16,980 nucleotides of DNA from an uncultured Eubacteriales bacterium (GCA_900545185.1 UQYH01000046.1:1-16980), one strand, 5' to 3'. Numbered from the stretch's first letter, positions 1 through 6,935 are shown. Notes: generated from the letters alone by a model not told the origin. Program-made: numbers and translations.

Positions 1-77
1 AGGAGGAACGACGGCGCGTGTGACTGATTTTTCTGCATAGAAAAATCGGAACGGAGCAAAGTCCGTTCCGACGTGGC
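1..77. repeat. 77-bp structured repeat, copy 1
   Basis: Identical over all 77 bases to positions 201-277, with an offset of exactly 200. It contains two adjacent stem-loops: a 9-bp stem 26-34/39-47 with loop GCAT, and a 9-bp stem 47-55/62-70 with a 6-base loop. Read on the minus strand, the second stem is followed by ATTTTTCT, which is the layout of a Rho-independent terminator. Unlike copy 2, this copy is not next to a recognisable tRNA: its right edge runs into AATGCCG. It begins at the window edge, so its true left boundary is unknown. Confidence 0.9.
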
Positions 78-200
78 AATGCCGAACCTAAAGATATTCA
101 CGCCGCAGGCGCTGCTCGCAAAAGGTTGGTAATGAGCCAAAGGCGTTAATGAGGGCGCTTGCAACCGAATAGCCGACGCGAATGTGACCTTTTGCGGAAG
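78..200. other. structured spacer between the two 77-bp repeats
   Basis: A 123-bp stretch with its own symmetry. A 10-bp inverted repeat CGCAAAAGGT/ACCTTTTGCG (117-126 and 187-196) encloses a smaller GGTTG/CAACC pair (124-128 and 162-166). A short direct repeat TAATGAG occurs at 130-136 and 148-154. On the minus strand the spacer is open in more than one frame, but I see no start codon, ribosome binding site or family motif, so I do not call a gene. The symmetry suggests the spacer belongs to the same repeat family as its flanks; that is inference. Confidence 0.5.
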
Positions 201-277
201 AGGAGGAACGACGGCGCGTGTGACTGATTTTTCTGCATAGAAAAATCGGAACGGAGCAAAGTCCGTTCCGACGTGGC
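201..277. repeat. 77-bp structured repeat, copy 2, abutting tRNA-Arg
   Basis: Perfect copy of positions 1-77. The last four bases (274-277) are also the CCA end and discriminator base of the minus-strand tRNA-Arg, so the repeat boundary falls exactly inside the mature tRNA 3' end. On the minus strand the repeat therefore begins with GCCA and continues into the tRNA terminator hairpin. Confidence 0.9.
239..270 (-). terminator. Rho-independent terminator of tRNA-Arg
   Basis: Reading the minus strand away from the tRNA, a 9-bp perfect stem CGGAACGGA/TCCGTTCCG (270-262 and 255-247, loop of 6) is followed at once by ATTTTTCT. It lies four bases after the CCA end. The T-tract can also pair with AGAAAAATC further on (226-234) in a second hairpin, so two overlapping structures compete for it. 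The same module is present at 39-70. Confidence 0.75.
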
Positions 278-350
278 GTCCCAAAGAGGATTCGAACCTC
301 CGGCCTACCGCTTAGGAGGCGGTCGCTCTATCCGGCTGAGCTATTGGGAC
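274..350 (-). tRNA. tRNA-Arg (anticodon CCT), CCA encoded
   Basis: On the minus strand the 7-bp acceptor stem GTCCCAA pairs with TTGGGAC. The D arm is GCTC/GAGC. The anticodon stem ACCGC/GCGGT encloses the loop CTCCTAA, giving anticodon CCT, which reads AGG (arginine). The T loop is TTCGAAT on a GGAGG/CCTCT stem. The discriminator base is G and is followed by a genomically encoded CCA (274-276). The length is 77 bases including CCA. The gene has its own promoter at 372-400 and a terminator at 239-270, so it looks like a monocistronic tRNA gene. Confidence 0.95.
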
Positions 351-371
351 AACTATGTACCGTACCTATTT

Positions 372-400
372 ATTGTATCACGCTTTGATGCATTTGTAAA
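372..400 (-). promoter_or_regulatory. promoter of tRNA-Arg
   Basis: On the minus strand, -35 TTTACA (395-400), a 17-bp spacer, then an extended -10 TGATACAAT with the hexamer TACAAT at 372-377. Transcription would start near 365, giving about 15 bases of leader before the tRNA 5' end. This is a sigma-A type promoter by spacing and sequence. Confidence 0.75.
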
Positions 401-490
401 GTAAAAAAATAAGTTTCTGTGCTTTTCCGCTTGATAATGTCCATTCCGCGCACCGCAAAGGTTCCCGGTGCGAGCCGCCGGGCATTTAAA

Positions 491-537
491 ACGGGGCAAG
501 AGCCGATTGTTCGCATGCTCTTGCCCGTTTGATTTTT
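491..537. terminator. bidirectional terminator downstream of the LRR operon
   Basis: A 10-bp stem GGGCAAGAGC/GCTCTTGCCC (494-503 and 517-526) with a 13-base loop, extended by two pairs past a bulged G. On the minus strand it follows the LRR gene ending at 573 and has the tail CGTTTTAAA. On the plus strand the tail is GTTTGATTTTTATA, a better T-tract. Its place between the LRR operon and the tRNA promoter fits a terminator that keeps LRR transcripts out of the tRNA gene. A second, smaller stem (449-455/466-472) without a T-tract lies just beyond. Confidence 0.7.
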
Positions 538-572
538 ATATTGAGTTTGCAATGCCCCGGTGTATGTTTACT

Positions 573-2357
573 TTATCGGACGTTTTTGATGCCGCATTCG
601 GGTGACATGCCGCCAAGGCTGTTCCAAATCATAATCTTCGCGCGCGTATAGGTTTGGGTTGGTGTGAACGTAATTTTTGTACCGGAATATTTCTCCGACT
701 GCATTTCGATCAATTTGTCGCCTTTGTCGCCGCCGTAAAGAGCAAGGATAACGGTGCCGCTGTCGATTTTGTTCGGGCTGACCTCAATCGTGCCGTCATC
801 GTTACGCGTTGCTGTGATGCCTTTACAGTAATAAATATTTGTATCTTTTAAAACGGATTTTCCGTCTCCTATTACTTCGCCCCAATCAGCTTCGCTTCCG
901 GTATAGTAAACCTTCATGGATGACCGGCAGCCCTCAAATGCATTCTCGCCGATTATGAGCACACTGTTGGGGATTGTTATGTCAGTTAAGCTTGAGCAAG
1001 CGTAAAAGGTTTTTTGATCAATAGTTGTCACACCGTCCGGGATGGTTATGCTTGTTAAGGTACTGCAAGTGCTAAACGCTTCACTCCCGATGCTTGTTAC
1101 ACCGTTCGGAATGGTTACGCTTGTTAGGCTGCTGCAACCCGCAAACGCTCCGACAGAAATGCTTGTTACACCATTCGGAATTGTAAAACGGGTATCCTGT
1201 TTTCCCTGCGGAAAACGTATAAGCGCCGTTTTGTCTTTGTTGTATAAAACACCGTTTACGGAGCAATAAGCAGGATTGTCCTCTGCAACGCTTATGCCTG
1301 TTAAATCGGGACAAATGTTAAACACAGAATCACCAATGCTTGTCACACTGCTCGGAATTGTTACACTTGTTAACTTGCTGCAAAATTCAAATGCACGATT
1401 GCCGATACCGGCCATGCTGTCGGGAAGTGTTATACTTGTTAATTCGTTGCAATAGTAAAATGCACAAGCGGCAATGGATTTGGTTCCGGGTTCTACAACA
1501 TAATTCCTTGATATAACGTTGTCCGACATGCTTTTGTTCAATTCCCACTCATCTGCTTTGATAAGGTGATGCCCTATATACAGCACATTACATTGCGCAC
1601 TGTTTGCAGACCATTCATTATAGCAAGCAGTTGCCTGAAACGCGCCGTCGCCGATGCATGTCAGGCTGTCGGGCAGTGTTATGTTTGTTAAAGCACCGCA
1701 AAATTGAAACGCATGGTCACCGATACTTTTTACGCCATCGGGGATTGCTACGCTCGTCAGACCGCCGCAATTGTTAAACGCACCCTCTCCGATATTCACC
1801 AGACTGCTGCGCTCGGAAAACGCGCTGTCGCCATCGGCTGTCATGTCGAAGACTGTTATGCTCGTTAAGCCGGTGCAATTTAAAAACGCATCTTTTTCAA
1901 TGCTGGTCAAATTGCTGCGCTGTAAAGCGGCATCGCCGCTGTCTGTCGTGCCGTCCGGAATGATCACGCTTTCCAGGTCTGTGCATCCATAAAACGCAGT
2001 TTCGCCAATGCTTGTTACGCTGTTCGGGATTGTAACGCTTATCAGGTTGTCGCACGCAAAAAACGCATTATCACCAATGGTTGTTACACCCTCGGAAATC
2101 ACAACCTTTTCAAGAAAATTATCAATGTTGCTGTTATTTCTCCACGGCGCAATAGAACCCTCATATTTATCTGCAGGGTAATTCGGCATATTGCCATTGC
2201 CGATTATTGTAAGTGTTTTCGTGCTTTGGTAATATTCATATCTCAGATATTGACCGCATGATCCGGTAATCGGCAGCTCTGTTTCCTCGGCGAATGACGG
2301 AAAAGCCGTACACAAGACCGCCATGAAAACGATACATGCTAAAATTCTTTTTTTCAT
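573..2357 (-). CDS. secreted BspA-type leucine-rich-repeat protein
   Basis: A 594-residue predicted surface protein. Residues 1-23 form a signal peptide (basic start, hydrophobic core, cleavage after SFA). From about residue 80 to 510 there are roughly a dozen BspA/LRR_5 repeats of about 23 residues with the pattern L-T-S-I-T-I-P-x-x-V-T-S-I-G-x-x-A-F-x-x-C. They are interrupted by the usual family inserts, for example a YIGHHLIKA segment. The last 80 or so residues are a separate domain ending in AKIMIWNSLGGMSPEC, a type I associate with extracellular clostridial proteins but cannot name. There is no SLH, LPXTG or other anchor, so it is probably released or held by a partner. The ATG follows an AAAGGATGG ribosome binding site. 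It is the second gene of an operon, 21 bp after the SLH-anchored LRR protein. Its ligand is unknown; characterised BspA proteins mediate adhesion. Confidence 0.85.
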   Translation of the reverse strand: MKKRILACIVFMAVLCTAFPSFAEETELPITGSCGQYLRYEYYQSTKTLTIIGNGNMPNYPADKYEGSIAPWRNNSNIDNFLEKVVISEGVTTIGDNAFFACDNLISVTIPNSVTSIGETAFYGCTDLESVIIPDGTTDSGDAALQRSNLTSIEKDAFLNCTGLTSITVFDMTADGDSAFSERSSLVNIGEGAFNNCGGLTSVAIPDGVKSIGDHAFQFCGALTNITLPDSLTCIGDGAFQATACYNEWSANSAQCNVLYIGHHLIKADEWELNKSMSDNVISRNYVVEPGTKSIAACAFYYCNELTSITLPDSMAGIGNRAFEFCSKLTSVTIPSSVTSIGDSVFNICPDLTGISVAEDNPAYCSVNGVLYNKDKTALIRFPQGKQDTRFTIPNGVTSISVGAFAGCSSLTSVTIPNGVTSIGSEAFSTCSTLTSITIPDGVTTIDQKTFYACSSLTDITIPNSVLIIGENAFEGCRSSMKVYYTGSEADWGEVIGDGKSVLKDTNIYYCKGITATRNDDGTIEVSPNKIDSGTVILALYGGDKGDKLIEMQSEKYSGTKITFTPTQTYTRAKIMIWNSLGGMSPECGIKNVR

Positions 2358-2378
2358 TTTGCACCATCCTTTTATTTG

Positions 2379-4256
2379 TTATGCATTGTTCAGTACATAC
2401 GAAAATTTCCAAAACATCGTTGCCGTGTCGGCTCTTGTGGGTGCGACCTTCGGATAAATTGCATATTCATACCCATTGACCGAATGGATGAACATAACAT
2501 TTTCATCAAAGCACCACGCAACGGGAATCTTGGCATAGTCCGCAATTTCGTCATAATCATTGTAGCTGTCAAGCCCTATGGAAACCTCAGACACATTAAG
2601 GCCTTTTGTCTGCGCATATCTGTAAAAAATAGTTGCAATCTGTTCTCTGGTTATGGTTGCATCCGGCGAGAACGAGCCGCCGCCCGTACCGTTTAACACA
2701 CCGTTTGCCGCCGCCCAGTTGACGGCTTTTTTATACCAGTCGGCCGTCAGGTCGTTAAATTCGGATGTTTCCGGCGCGGCAGGCTCCCCGGCAAGACGGT
2801 AAAACATGGTGGCAAACTGCGCACGCGTCATGGTGTTATCAGGCGAGAAGATATCATCCCCCGTACCGTTCATAATGCCGTTGTCCAAACAAAACTCAAT
2901 ACCGCTGTGATCCGGGTCACCGTCTGCACTTTTTATGTCCTTAAAGCGTTTAACCGCGCAATTGTTTCCCTTTTCTTCGCAGGTATATCTGTCATCTGCG
3001 GCCGCGGTGGGTTCGCCCTTCTCTATCGTTTCGCCCGTATCGAGCAAAATGCATGTAAAGCCGTTGTCGCGTGCATATTGCTCTGCCGCCGTGCCGCTGT
3101 AGCACTTAATGACAAGGTTTTCGTTACGTACATCGTAATCGTCCACATAGTCCCAGCCAAAGGCGTGCATGTCAATCTGCGTTACGCTTTTCGGAATCGT
3201 GACCTCGTTTAGGCTGTTGCAGCGGAAGAAGGCTGCCTGCCCGATATGCTCAACACCCTCTGAAATGGTAAGGTTTGAAAGGCTTTCGCACCACGAAAAG
3301 GCATTGTCGCCGATTTCCTTAACTGTGCCGGGAATGACAACATTATTAAGGTTTTTACACCAGTAAAATCCGAGTTTTGAGATTGATCTCAGTGTTGACG
3401 GAATCTTGACCGAAGTGATATTCGACATTTCGAATGCGTTCACACCCATCAGGGTTGTGCCCTCGCGGATTTCAATATTGCCGACAGCTTCCCATTCGTG
3501 AATCTGCCTATTGAGAGTCGGGGCAGACGGGTCGGAACTGTCAAGCTCGGCATAGCCGATTCTGATGCCGGCAATTAAGTATTGACCGTGATACTGAATG
3601 CCATCCACACGGTTTGCCGGATCTGCATCGTAAGCTGTTCCGTAGAGTATTCTCTTGCCCATATACTCAAGATTTTGGGGCATCGTAATGTTTTTAAGAG
3701 CCTCTCCGCATATAGCTTCGCTGCCTATGTATTTTACACTGTCGGGGATGACAAGCGTTTCGAGGATGTCGCCGCAATTAATGGCTGCGTCTTTTATAAC
3801 CTCAAGGCCGTCATTTAAGTTAAGGTATTTTAAGTATCGGCAGTCAATGGCTCTGTTTCCGATTTCCTTTATCGTAGGCGGAAGCGTGATGCCGGAAATT
3901 TTTGTTGCACTTTCACAAAGTGCACCGTCGCCTATCGCCGTAACCGGGTGACCATCTATTTCGGACGGAATATTGAGTTCAACCGTAAAGTTCGGATCAG
4001 GGTCATACCAGAATTTCGCCGAATAACTTGTAATCATTGCTGATCCGTCATCGCGAATCGTGTAAACGACCGAATCAATTGAATCCTTTTCGCGGAATTC
4101 CTTCATATCATCGGTTACAGCCGTTCTGCTTTGTTCGTTCCATTCCATTCCGTAGTCTGTATCATAAACACTCCACGCATGCGCCGGTGGAATAAGGAGC
4201 GCCGTCAGCAGCAGCGCTGCCGCTGCTGCGGCCGAAATCAGTTTTTTCAGGTTCAT
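2379..4256 (-). CDS. BspA-type LRR protein with three C-terminal SLH domains
   Basis: A 625-residue predicted cell-surface protein. Residues 1-27 are a signal peptide with an alanine/leucine-rich core and an AHA cleavage site. Residues about 85-390 contain degenerate BspA/LRR_5 repeats of the type IPxSVxxIGxxAF. From about residue 436 there are three SLH domains: 436-490 (FKDI ... FSPDNTMTRAQFATMFYRL), 498-550 (FNDL ... FSPDATITREQIATIFYRY) and a more diverged one at 563-622 (YNDY ... PTRADTATMFWKF). The TRAD-type motif of SLH domains is weaker in the third. SLH domains normally bind pyruvylated secondary cell-wall polymer, so this is the anchored member of the pair. It is the first gene of the minus-strand operon, with a promoter at 4308-4336. 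Confidence 0.88.
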   Translation of the reverse strand: MNLKKLISAAAAAALLLTALLIPPAHAWSVYDTDYGMEWNEQSRTAVTDDMKEFREKDSIDSVVYTIRDDGSAMITSYSAKFWYDPDPNFTVELNIPSEIDGHPVTAIGDGALCESATKISGITLPPTIKEIGNRAIDCRYLKYLNLNDGLEVIKDAAINCGDILETLVIPDSVKYIGSEAICGEALKNITMPQNLEYMGKRILYGTAYDADPANRVDGIQYHGQYLIAGIRIGYAELDSSDPSAPTLNRQIHEWEAVGNIEIREGTTLMGVNAFEMSNITSVKIPSTLRSISKLGFYWCKNLNNVVIPGTVKEIGDNAFSWCESLSNLTISEGVEHIGQAAFFRCNSLNEVTIPKSVTQIDMHAFGWDYVDDYDVRNENLVIKCYSGTAAEQYARDNGFTCILLDTGETIEKGEPTAAADDRYTCEEKGNNCAVKRFKDIKSADGDPDHSGIEFCLDNGIMNGTGDDIFSPDNTMTRAQFATMFYRLAGEPAAPETSEFNDLTADWYKKAVNWAAANGVLNGTGGGSFSPDATITREQIATIFYRYAQTKGLNVSEVSIGLDSYNDYDEIADYAKIPVAWCFDENVMFIHSVNGYEYAIYPKVAPTRADTATMFWKFSYVLNNA

Positions 4257-4307
4257 GCTTCATCTGCCCTTCCTTTTTTGATTACAAATTTAAAATGAAT
4301 ATGGTTT

Positions 4308-4336
4308 ATTGTACCATATCCATACGTGCAAGTAAA
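4308..4336 (-). promoter_or_regulatory. promoter of the LRR operon with an inverted repeat on the -10
   Basis: On the minus strand, -35 TTTACT (4331-4336), a 17-bp spacer and -10 TACAAT (4308-4313), preceded by TG as an extended -10. A 7-bp perfect inverted repeat ATATGGT/ACCATAT (4299-4305 and 4313-4319) straddles the -10, so a protein bound there would block RNA polymerase. The promoter call is from pattern; the operator role is inference. Confidence 0.55.
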
Positions 4337-4387
4337 GAAGCTTTCCGAAAATGACATTGCCAACAAAGGAAATTTTTTTGTTTTCTG

Positions 4388-4424
4388 TTTCATTTTTAAT
4401 GAATGTATGATACAATAGTGTCAT
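4388..4424 (+). promoter_or_regulatory. promoter of the XRE-type gene, possible autoregulatory site
   Basis: Extended -10 TGATACAAT with hexamer 4411-4416 and a weak -35 (TTTCAT, 4388-4393) at 17-bp spacing. A near-palindrome ATGATAC-AATA-GTGTCAT (4407-4424, six of seven pairs) covers the -10 and the start region. The promoter overlaps the upstream in-frame ATG at 4403, which rules that codon out as the real start. Confidence 0.5.
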
Positions 4425-4450
4425 CTAATACAACCACAGAAGGTGCAGAT

Positions 4451-6199
4451 ATGTTTTCCGAAAAATTAAATGCATATATTTCACGGCTGGATTGTTCCGG
4501 CAAGGAGCTTTCTGATGCATCCGGTATCTCGGAGGCCACCATCAGCCGCTATCGTACGGGCGGACGGATACCCAAGCCCGATTCAAAGGAAATGGAGGGC
4601 TTATGCCGCGGCATCAGCCTGCTGGCCGAACAGAAAGGTCTGACAGACATTTCGTATGCCGGCGTTTCGGCAAAGCTGAGCACACTGGCCGCCGAAAGCA
4701 ATTTTAATTACAGCAGCCTGCAAACAAAAATGAATCTGCTGTTTTCGGCTTTATCGGTCAACACGGCCGAAATTTCAAAAGCGCTGCGATACGATTCCTC
4801 CTATGTATCACGTATCCGCAGCGGCCAGCGGCGACCGGCCAAGCCGGAAGAATTTGCAGAAGACCTTGCCGAATATATTGCTCGGCGCTACACGACCGAA
4901 TCGGAAAAAAAGGCACTTGCTGCCCTGCTCGCCGTCGCCGGTCCGCAGCTTACATCCACGCGTGATACGGCCAGCCGTATTGCACAATGGCTGCTTTCTG
5001 TCGAAGTCTCCGCTAACCCCATTGAGCATTTTTTGGAAAAGCTGAGTGATTTTGACCTGAACGAATATATCCGCGCTATTCATTTTGATGATATTAAGGT
5101 GCCTTCTCTGCCGTTTCAGCTGCCGACCTTCAAAACCTATTACGGACTTGACAAAATGAAAAACGGTGAGCTTGACTTTTTAAAGGCAACCGTTTTATCC
5201 AAGTCGCAAAAAGATGTGTTTATGTGCAGCGATATGCAAATGGACGACATGGCAAAGGACGTGGAATTTGCCAAAAAGTATATGTTCGGTCTGGCCGCCA
5301 TGCTGAAAAAAGGGCTGCGCCTGACTGTCATCCATAACATAAACCGCCCGTTTAACGAATTAATGCTTGGGCTTGAAAACTGGATTCCGCTGTATATGAC
5401 GGGACAAATTGCACCATATTATATAAAGGGAGTACATAATCGGGTTTTTTGCCATTTTTTAAATGTTTCGGGCGCAGCCGCCCTAAGCGGTGAATCGGTT
5501 GCCGGTCATCACGCAGACGGTAAGTATTATTTAACCAAAAACAAAACCGAGCTTGCCTACTACACCGCGCGTGCCGCCCATCTTTTGCAAAAGGCACAGC
5601 CCCTGATGGAAATATACCGTGCGGACGCAGCAGGCGGCCTGAACGCATTTTTGCTGGCCGATGTGCAAACCGAAGGTAGACGCAAAAACCTCCTGTCCTC
5701 TTTGCCGCTGTACACCATGCCGAGCGAATTTTTAAACGACTTTTTGAAAGCGCATCATGTAAGTGCGGACGATGCCGAAAAAATAAAGGCCTGGGCCGAA
5801 ACACAAAAAAGATGGATACTTAATATAGTAAAGCACAGCGCTGTGACGGATTTTATTCCTCTGCTGAGCGAAGAGGAATTTCAGCAATATCCGATTGTCC
5901 TGTCGCTTTCGACCCTGTTTTACGAAAAGGATCTTGTATATACATACGATGCGTACAAAAAACACATGGAATATACAAAGCAATTCACCGAAGCACATCC
6001 CAATTATACGGTACAAACCACCGCGAAAAACGCATTTCGTAATATGCAGATTGTAATACATGAAGGAAAATGGGCTTTAATTTCCAAAAATAAATCACCG
6101 TCTGTTCATTTTGTTGTTTCGCATCCCGTTATGCTGCGCGCCATAGAAAATTTGACGGATGAAAAGCAAGACGATATGATTTTTGACGAACAGCCTTGA
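4451..6199 (+). CDS. double XRE-type HTH protein with unknown large C-terminal domain
   Basis: A 582-residue cytoplasmic protein. The start at 4451 has AGAAGGTG six bases upstream; an earlier in-frame ATG at 4403 overlaps the -10 box and is unlikely. Two XRE-like helix-turn-helix units are visible: residues about 8-45 (recognition helix SEATISRYRTGGRIP) and about 95-132 (NTAEISKALRYDSSYVSRIR). Residues about 175-582 form a large region without membrane segments that I cannot assign. It has a compact, conserved-looking core near 288-325 (KGLRLTVIHNIN, then GLENWIPLYMTGQIAPYY). It is probably a transcriptional regulator with a sensor or effector domain. It is divergent from the LRR surface operon, which makes that operon and itself the obvious candidate targets. 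It occupies the side of rpmH where dnaA often lies. No enzyme function can be claimed. Confidence 0.75.
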   Translation: MFSEKLNAYISRLDCSGKELSDASGISEATISRYRTGGRIPKPDSKEMEGLCRGISLLAEQKGLTDISYAGVSAKLSTLAAESNFNYSSLQTKMNLLFSALSVNTAEISKALRYDSSYVSRIRSGQRRPAKPEEFAEDLAEYIARRYTTESEKKALAALLAVAGPQLTSTRDTASRIAQWLLSVEVSANPIEHFLEKLSDFDLNEYIRAIHFDDIKVPSLPFQLPTFKTYYGLDKMKNGELDFLKATVLSKSQKDVFMCSDMQMDDMAKDVEFAKKYMFGLAAMLKKGLRLTVIHNINRPFNELMLGLENWIPLYMTGQIAPYYIKGVHNRVFCHFLNVSGAAALSGESVAGHHADGKYYLTKNKTELAYYTARAAHLLQKAQPLMEIYRADAAGGLNAFLLADVQTEGRRKNLLSSLPLYTMPSEFLNDFLKAHHVSADDAEKIKAWAETQKRWILNIVKHSAVTDFIPLLSEEEFQQYPIVLSLSTLFYEKDLVYTYDAYKKHMEYTKQFTEAHPNYTVQTTAKNAFRNMQIVIHEGKWALISKNKSPSVHFVVSHPVMLRAIENLTDEKQDDMIFDEQP

Positions 6200-6248
6200 C
6201 AGATTGGTTATTTTTTCAAAAATTAAAACATTTTTATGGATAAAACTA

Positions 6249-6277
6249 TTGACAAGTTTCAATTTCCAAGATATAAT
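6249..6277 (+). promoter_or_regulatory. consensus promoter of rpmH
   Basis: TTGACA (6249-6254), 17-bp spacer, TATAAT (6272-6277): both hexamers match sigma-A consensus. The 40 bases before the -35 are A/T-rich and could act as an UP element. Transcription would start near 6284, about 38 bases before rpmH. A strong promoter fits a ribosomal protein operon. Confidence 0.9.
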
Positions 6278-6321
6278 AGTAAGGTATATGATAAGTGGTA
6301 TGCATGTAGGAGGTGGATCAC

Positions 6322-6456
6322 TTGCTTAGAACATATCAGCCTAACAAAAGAAAACGGAAAAAAGATCATGGCTTCAGAAACAGAATGAGCTCCCGTTCCG
6401 GCAGAAAGGTATTGGCTAGAAGAAGACTAAAGGGCAGAAAGGTTCTGTCTGCATAG
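6322..6456 (+). CDS. rpmH: ribosomal protein L34
   Basis: A 44-residue basic protein of the large ribosomal subunit. The start is TTG, reading M-L-R-T-Y-Q-P-N-K-R-K-R-K, followed by the family signature HGFRNRMSSRSGRKVL and the end RRRLKGRKVLSA. The length is exactly that expected for bacterial L34. A strong AGGAGGTG (6308-6315) sits seven bases before the TTG, and no ATG start is available, so this gene is easily missed by ATG-only searches. It is the first gene of rpmH-rnpA-yidD-(yidC-jag), under a consensus promoter. A long hairpin separates it from rnpA. Confidence 0.97.
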   Translation: MLRTYQPNKRKRKKDHGFRNRMSSRSGRKVLARRRLKGRKVLSA

Positions 6457-6508
6457 TTATGAAAACCAGTCGCTGAGAGCTTCCGCTTTTAGCGACTTTA
6501 TTCATAAC
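6456..6508 (+). promoter_or_regulatory. long intergenic hairpin between rpmH and rnpA
   Basis: An inner 13-bp stem (6468-6480 with 6485-6497, including two G-U pairs) is closed by the tetraloop TTCC. It is extended by an outer 8-bp stem GTTATGAA/TTCATAAC (6456-6463 and 6501-6508) across a 4x3 internal loop. The inner stem is followed by TTTATT, a weak T-tract. The structure starts at the last base of the rpmH stop codon. It could be a leaky terminator or a processing and stability element that lets L34 be made in large excess over the RNase P protein. The structure is seen in the sequence; the role is inferred. Confidence 0.65.
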
Positions 6509-6556
6509 CATCTGTTTTCGCAAACCGATTCCATTACGCTGCAGGGAGCCTGTATC

Positions 6557-6934
6557 ATGAAACAAACAATCAGTTTAAACAAAAACGAACTGTTTTTGCG
6601 GGTATATAAAAAAGGAAAACGGTCATACCACAGAAATTTTACATTATATTACCTGCCCAACGGCCTTGCCTGCAATCGCCTCGGCATTAAAACCGGCAAA
6701 AAACTGGCCGGTGCCGTAAAACGGAACCGAATCAGACGGCTTGTGAAGGAAAGTTATCGGCTTATGGAATCGGAGCTGGGATGCGGATACGATTTTGTCG
6801 TTGCCGCGCGTGAGGGTTGCCTTGCGGCCGACTCTCTTGCCGAAACCATGCGTGCCATGCGGCATTTGTTTAAATCGGCACGTCTTTTTGTGCGCTCTGC
6901 CGCAAAAACGGACACACCAAAGGCAGGTGTGTAG
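6557..6934 (+). CDS. rnpA: RNase P protein component
   Basis: A 125-residue basic protein, the protein subunit of RNase P, which together with the catalytic RNA removes 5' leaders from tRNA precursors. The diagnostic RNR-type motif is at about residues 54-67 (AVKRNRIRRLVKES), and the N-terminal LNKNELFLRVYKKG segment is also typical. The last 15 or so residues are a short polar extension. The length is within the family range of about 110-130. It lies 100 bp after rpmH, across the hairpin at 6456-6508, and its stop is one base before the yidD start, so the two are translated together. Confidence 0.96.
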   Translation: MKQTISLNKNELFLRVYKKGKRSYHRNFTLYYLPNGLACNRLGIKTGKKLAGAVKRNRIRRLVKESYRLMESELGCGYDFVVAAREGCLAADSLAETMRAMRHLFKSARLFVRSAAKTDTPKAGV

Positions 6935-6935
6935 C

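Noticed and set aside
1..277. CRISPR array from the two repeats
   Set aside because: There are only two units, the repeat is too long (77 bp) and the spacer too long (123 bp), no cas genes are present, and the repeat contains a tRNA terminator.
370..552. 60-residue minus-strand open frame between the LRR operon and tRNA-Arg
   Set aside because: It covers the terminator hairpin and the tRNA promoter, has no ribosome binding site and no recognisable family.
4302..4417. Shared TATGRTACAATA at both divergent promoters as a common operator
   Set aside because: The tRNA-Arg promoter has TGATACAATA too, so this is better explained as the extended -10 motif of the housekeeping sigma factor. Only the surrounding palindromes remain as operator candidates.
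6235..6243. DnaA-box-like TATGGATAA upstream of rpmH, hinting at oriC
   Set aside because: It is a single 8-of-9 match in A/T-rich DNA, with no cluster of boxes and no dnaA nearby.
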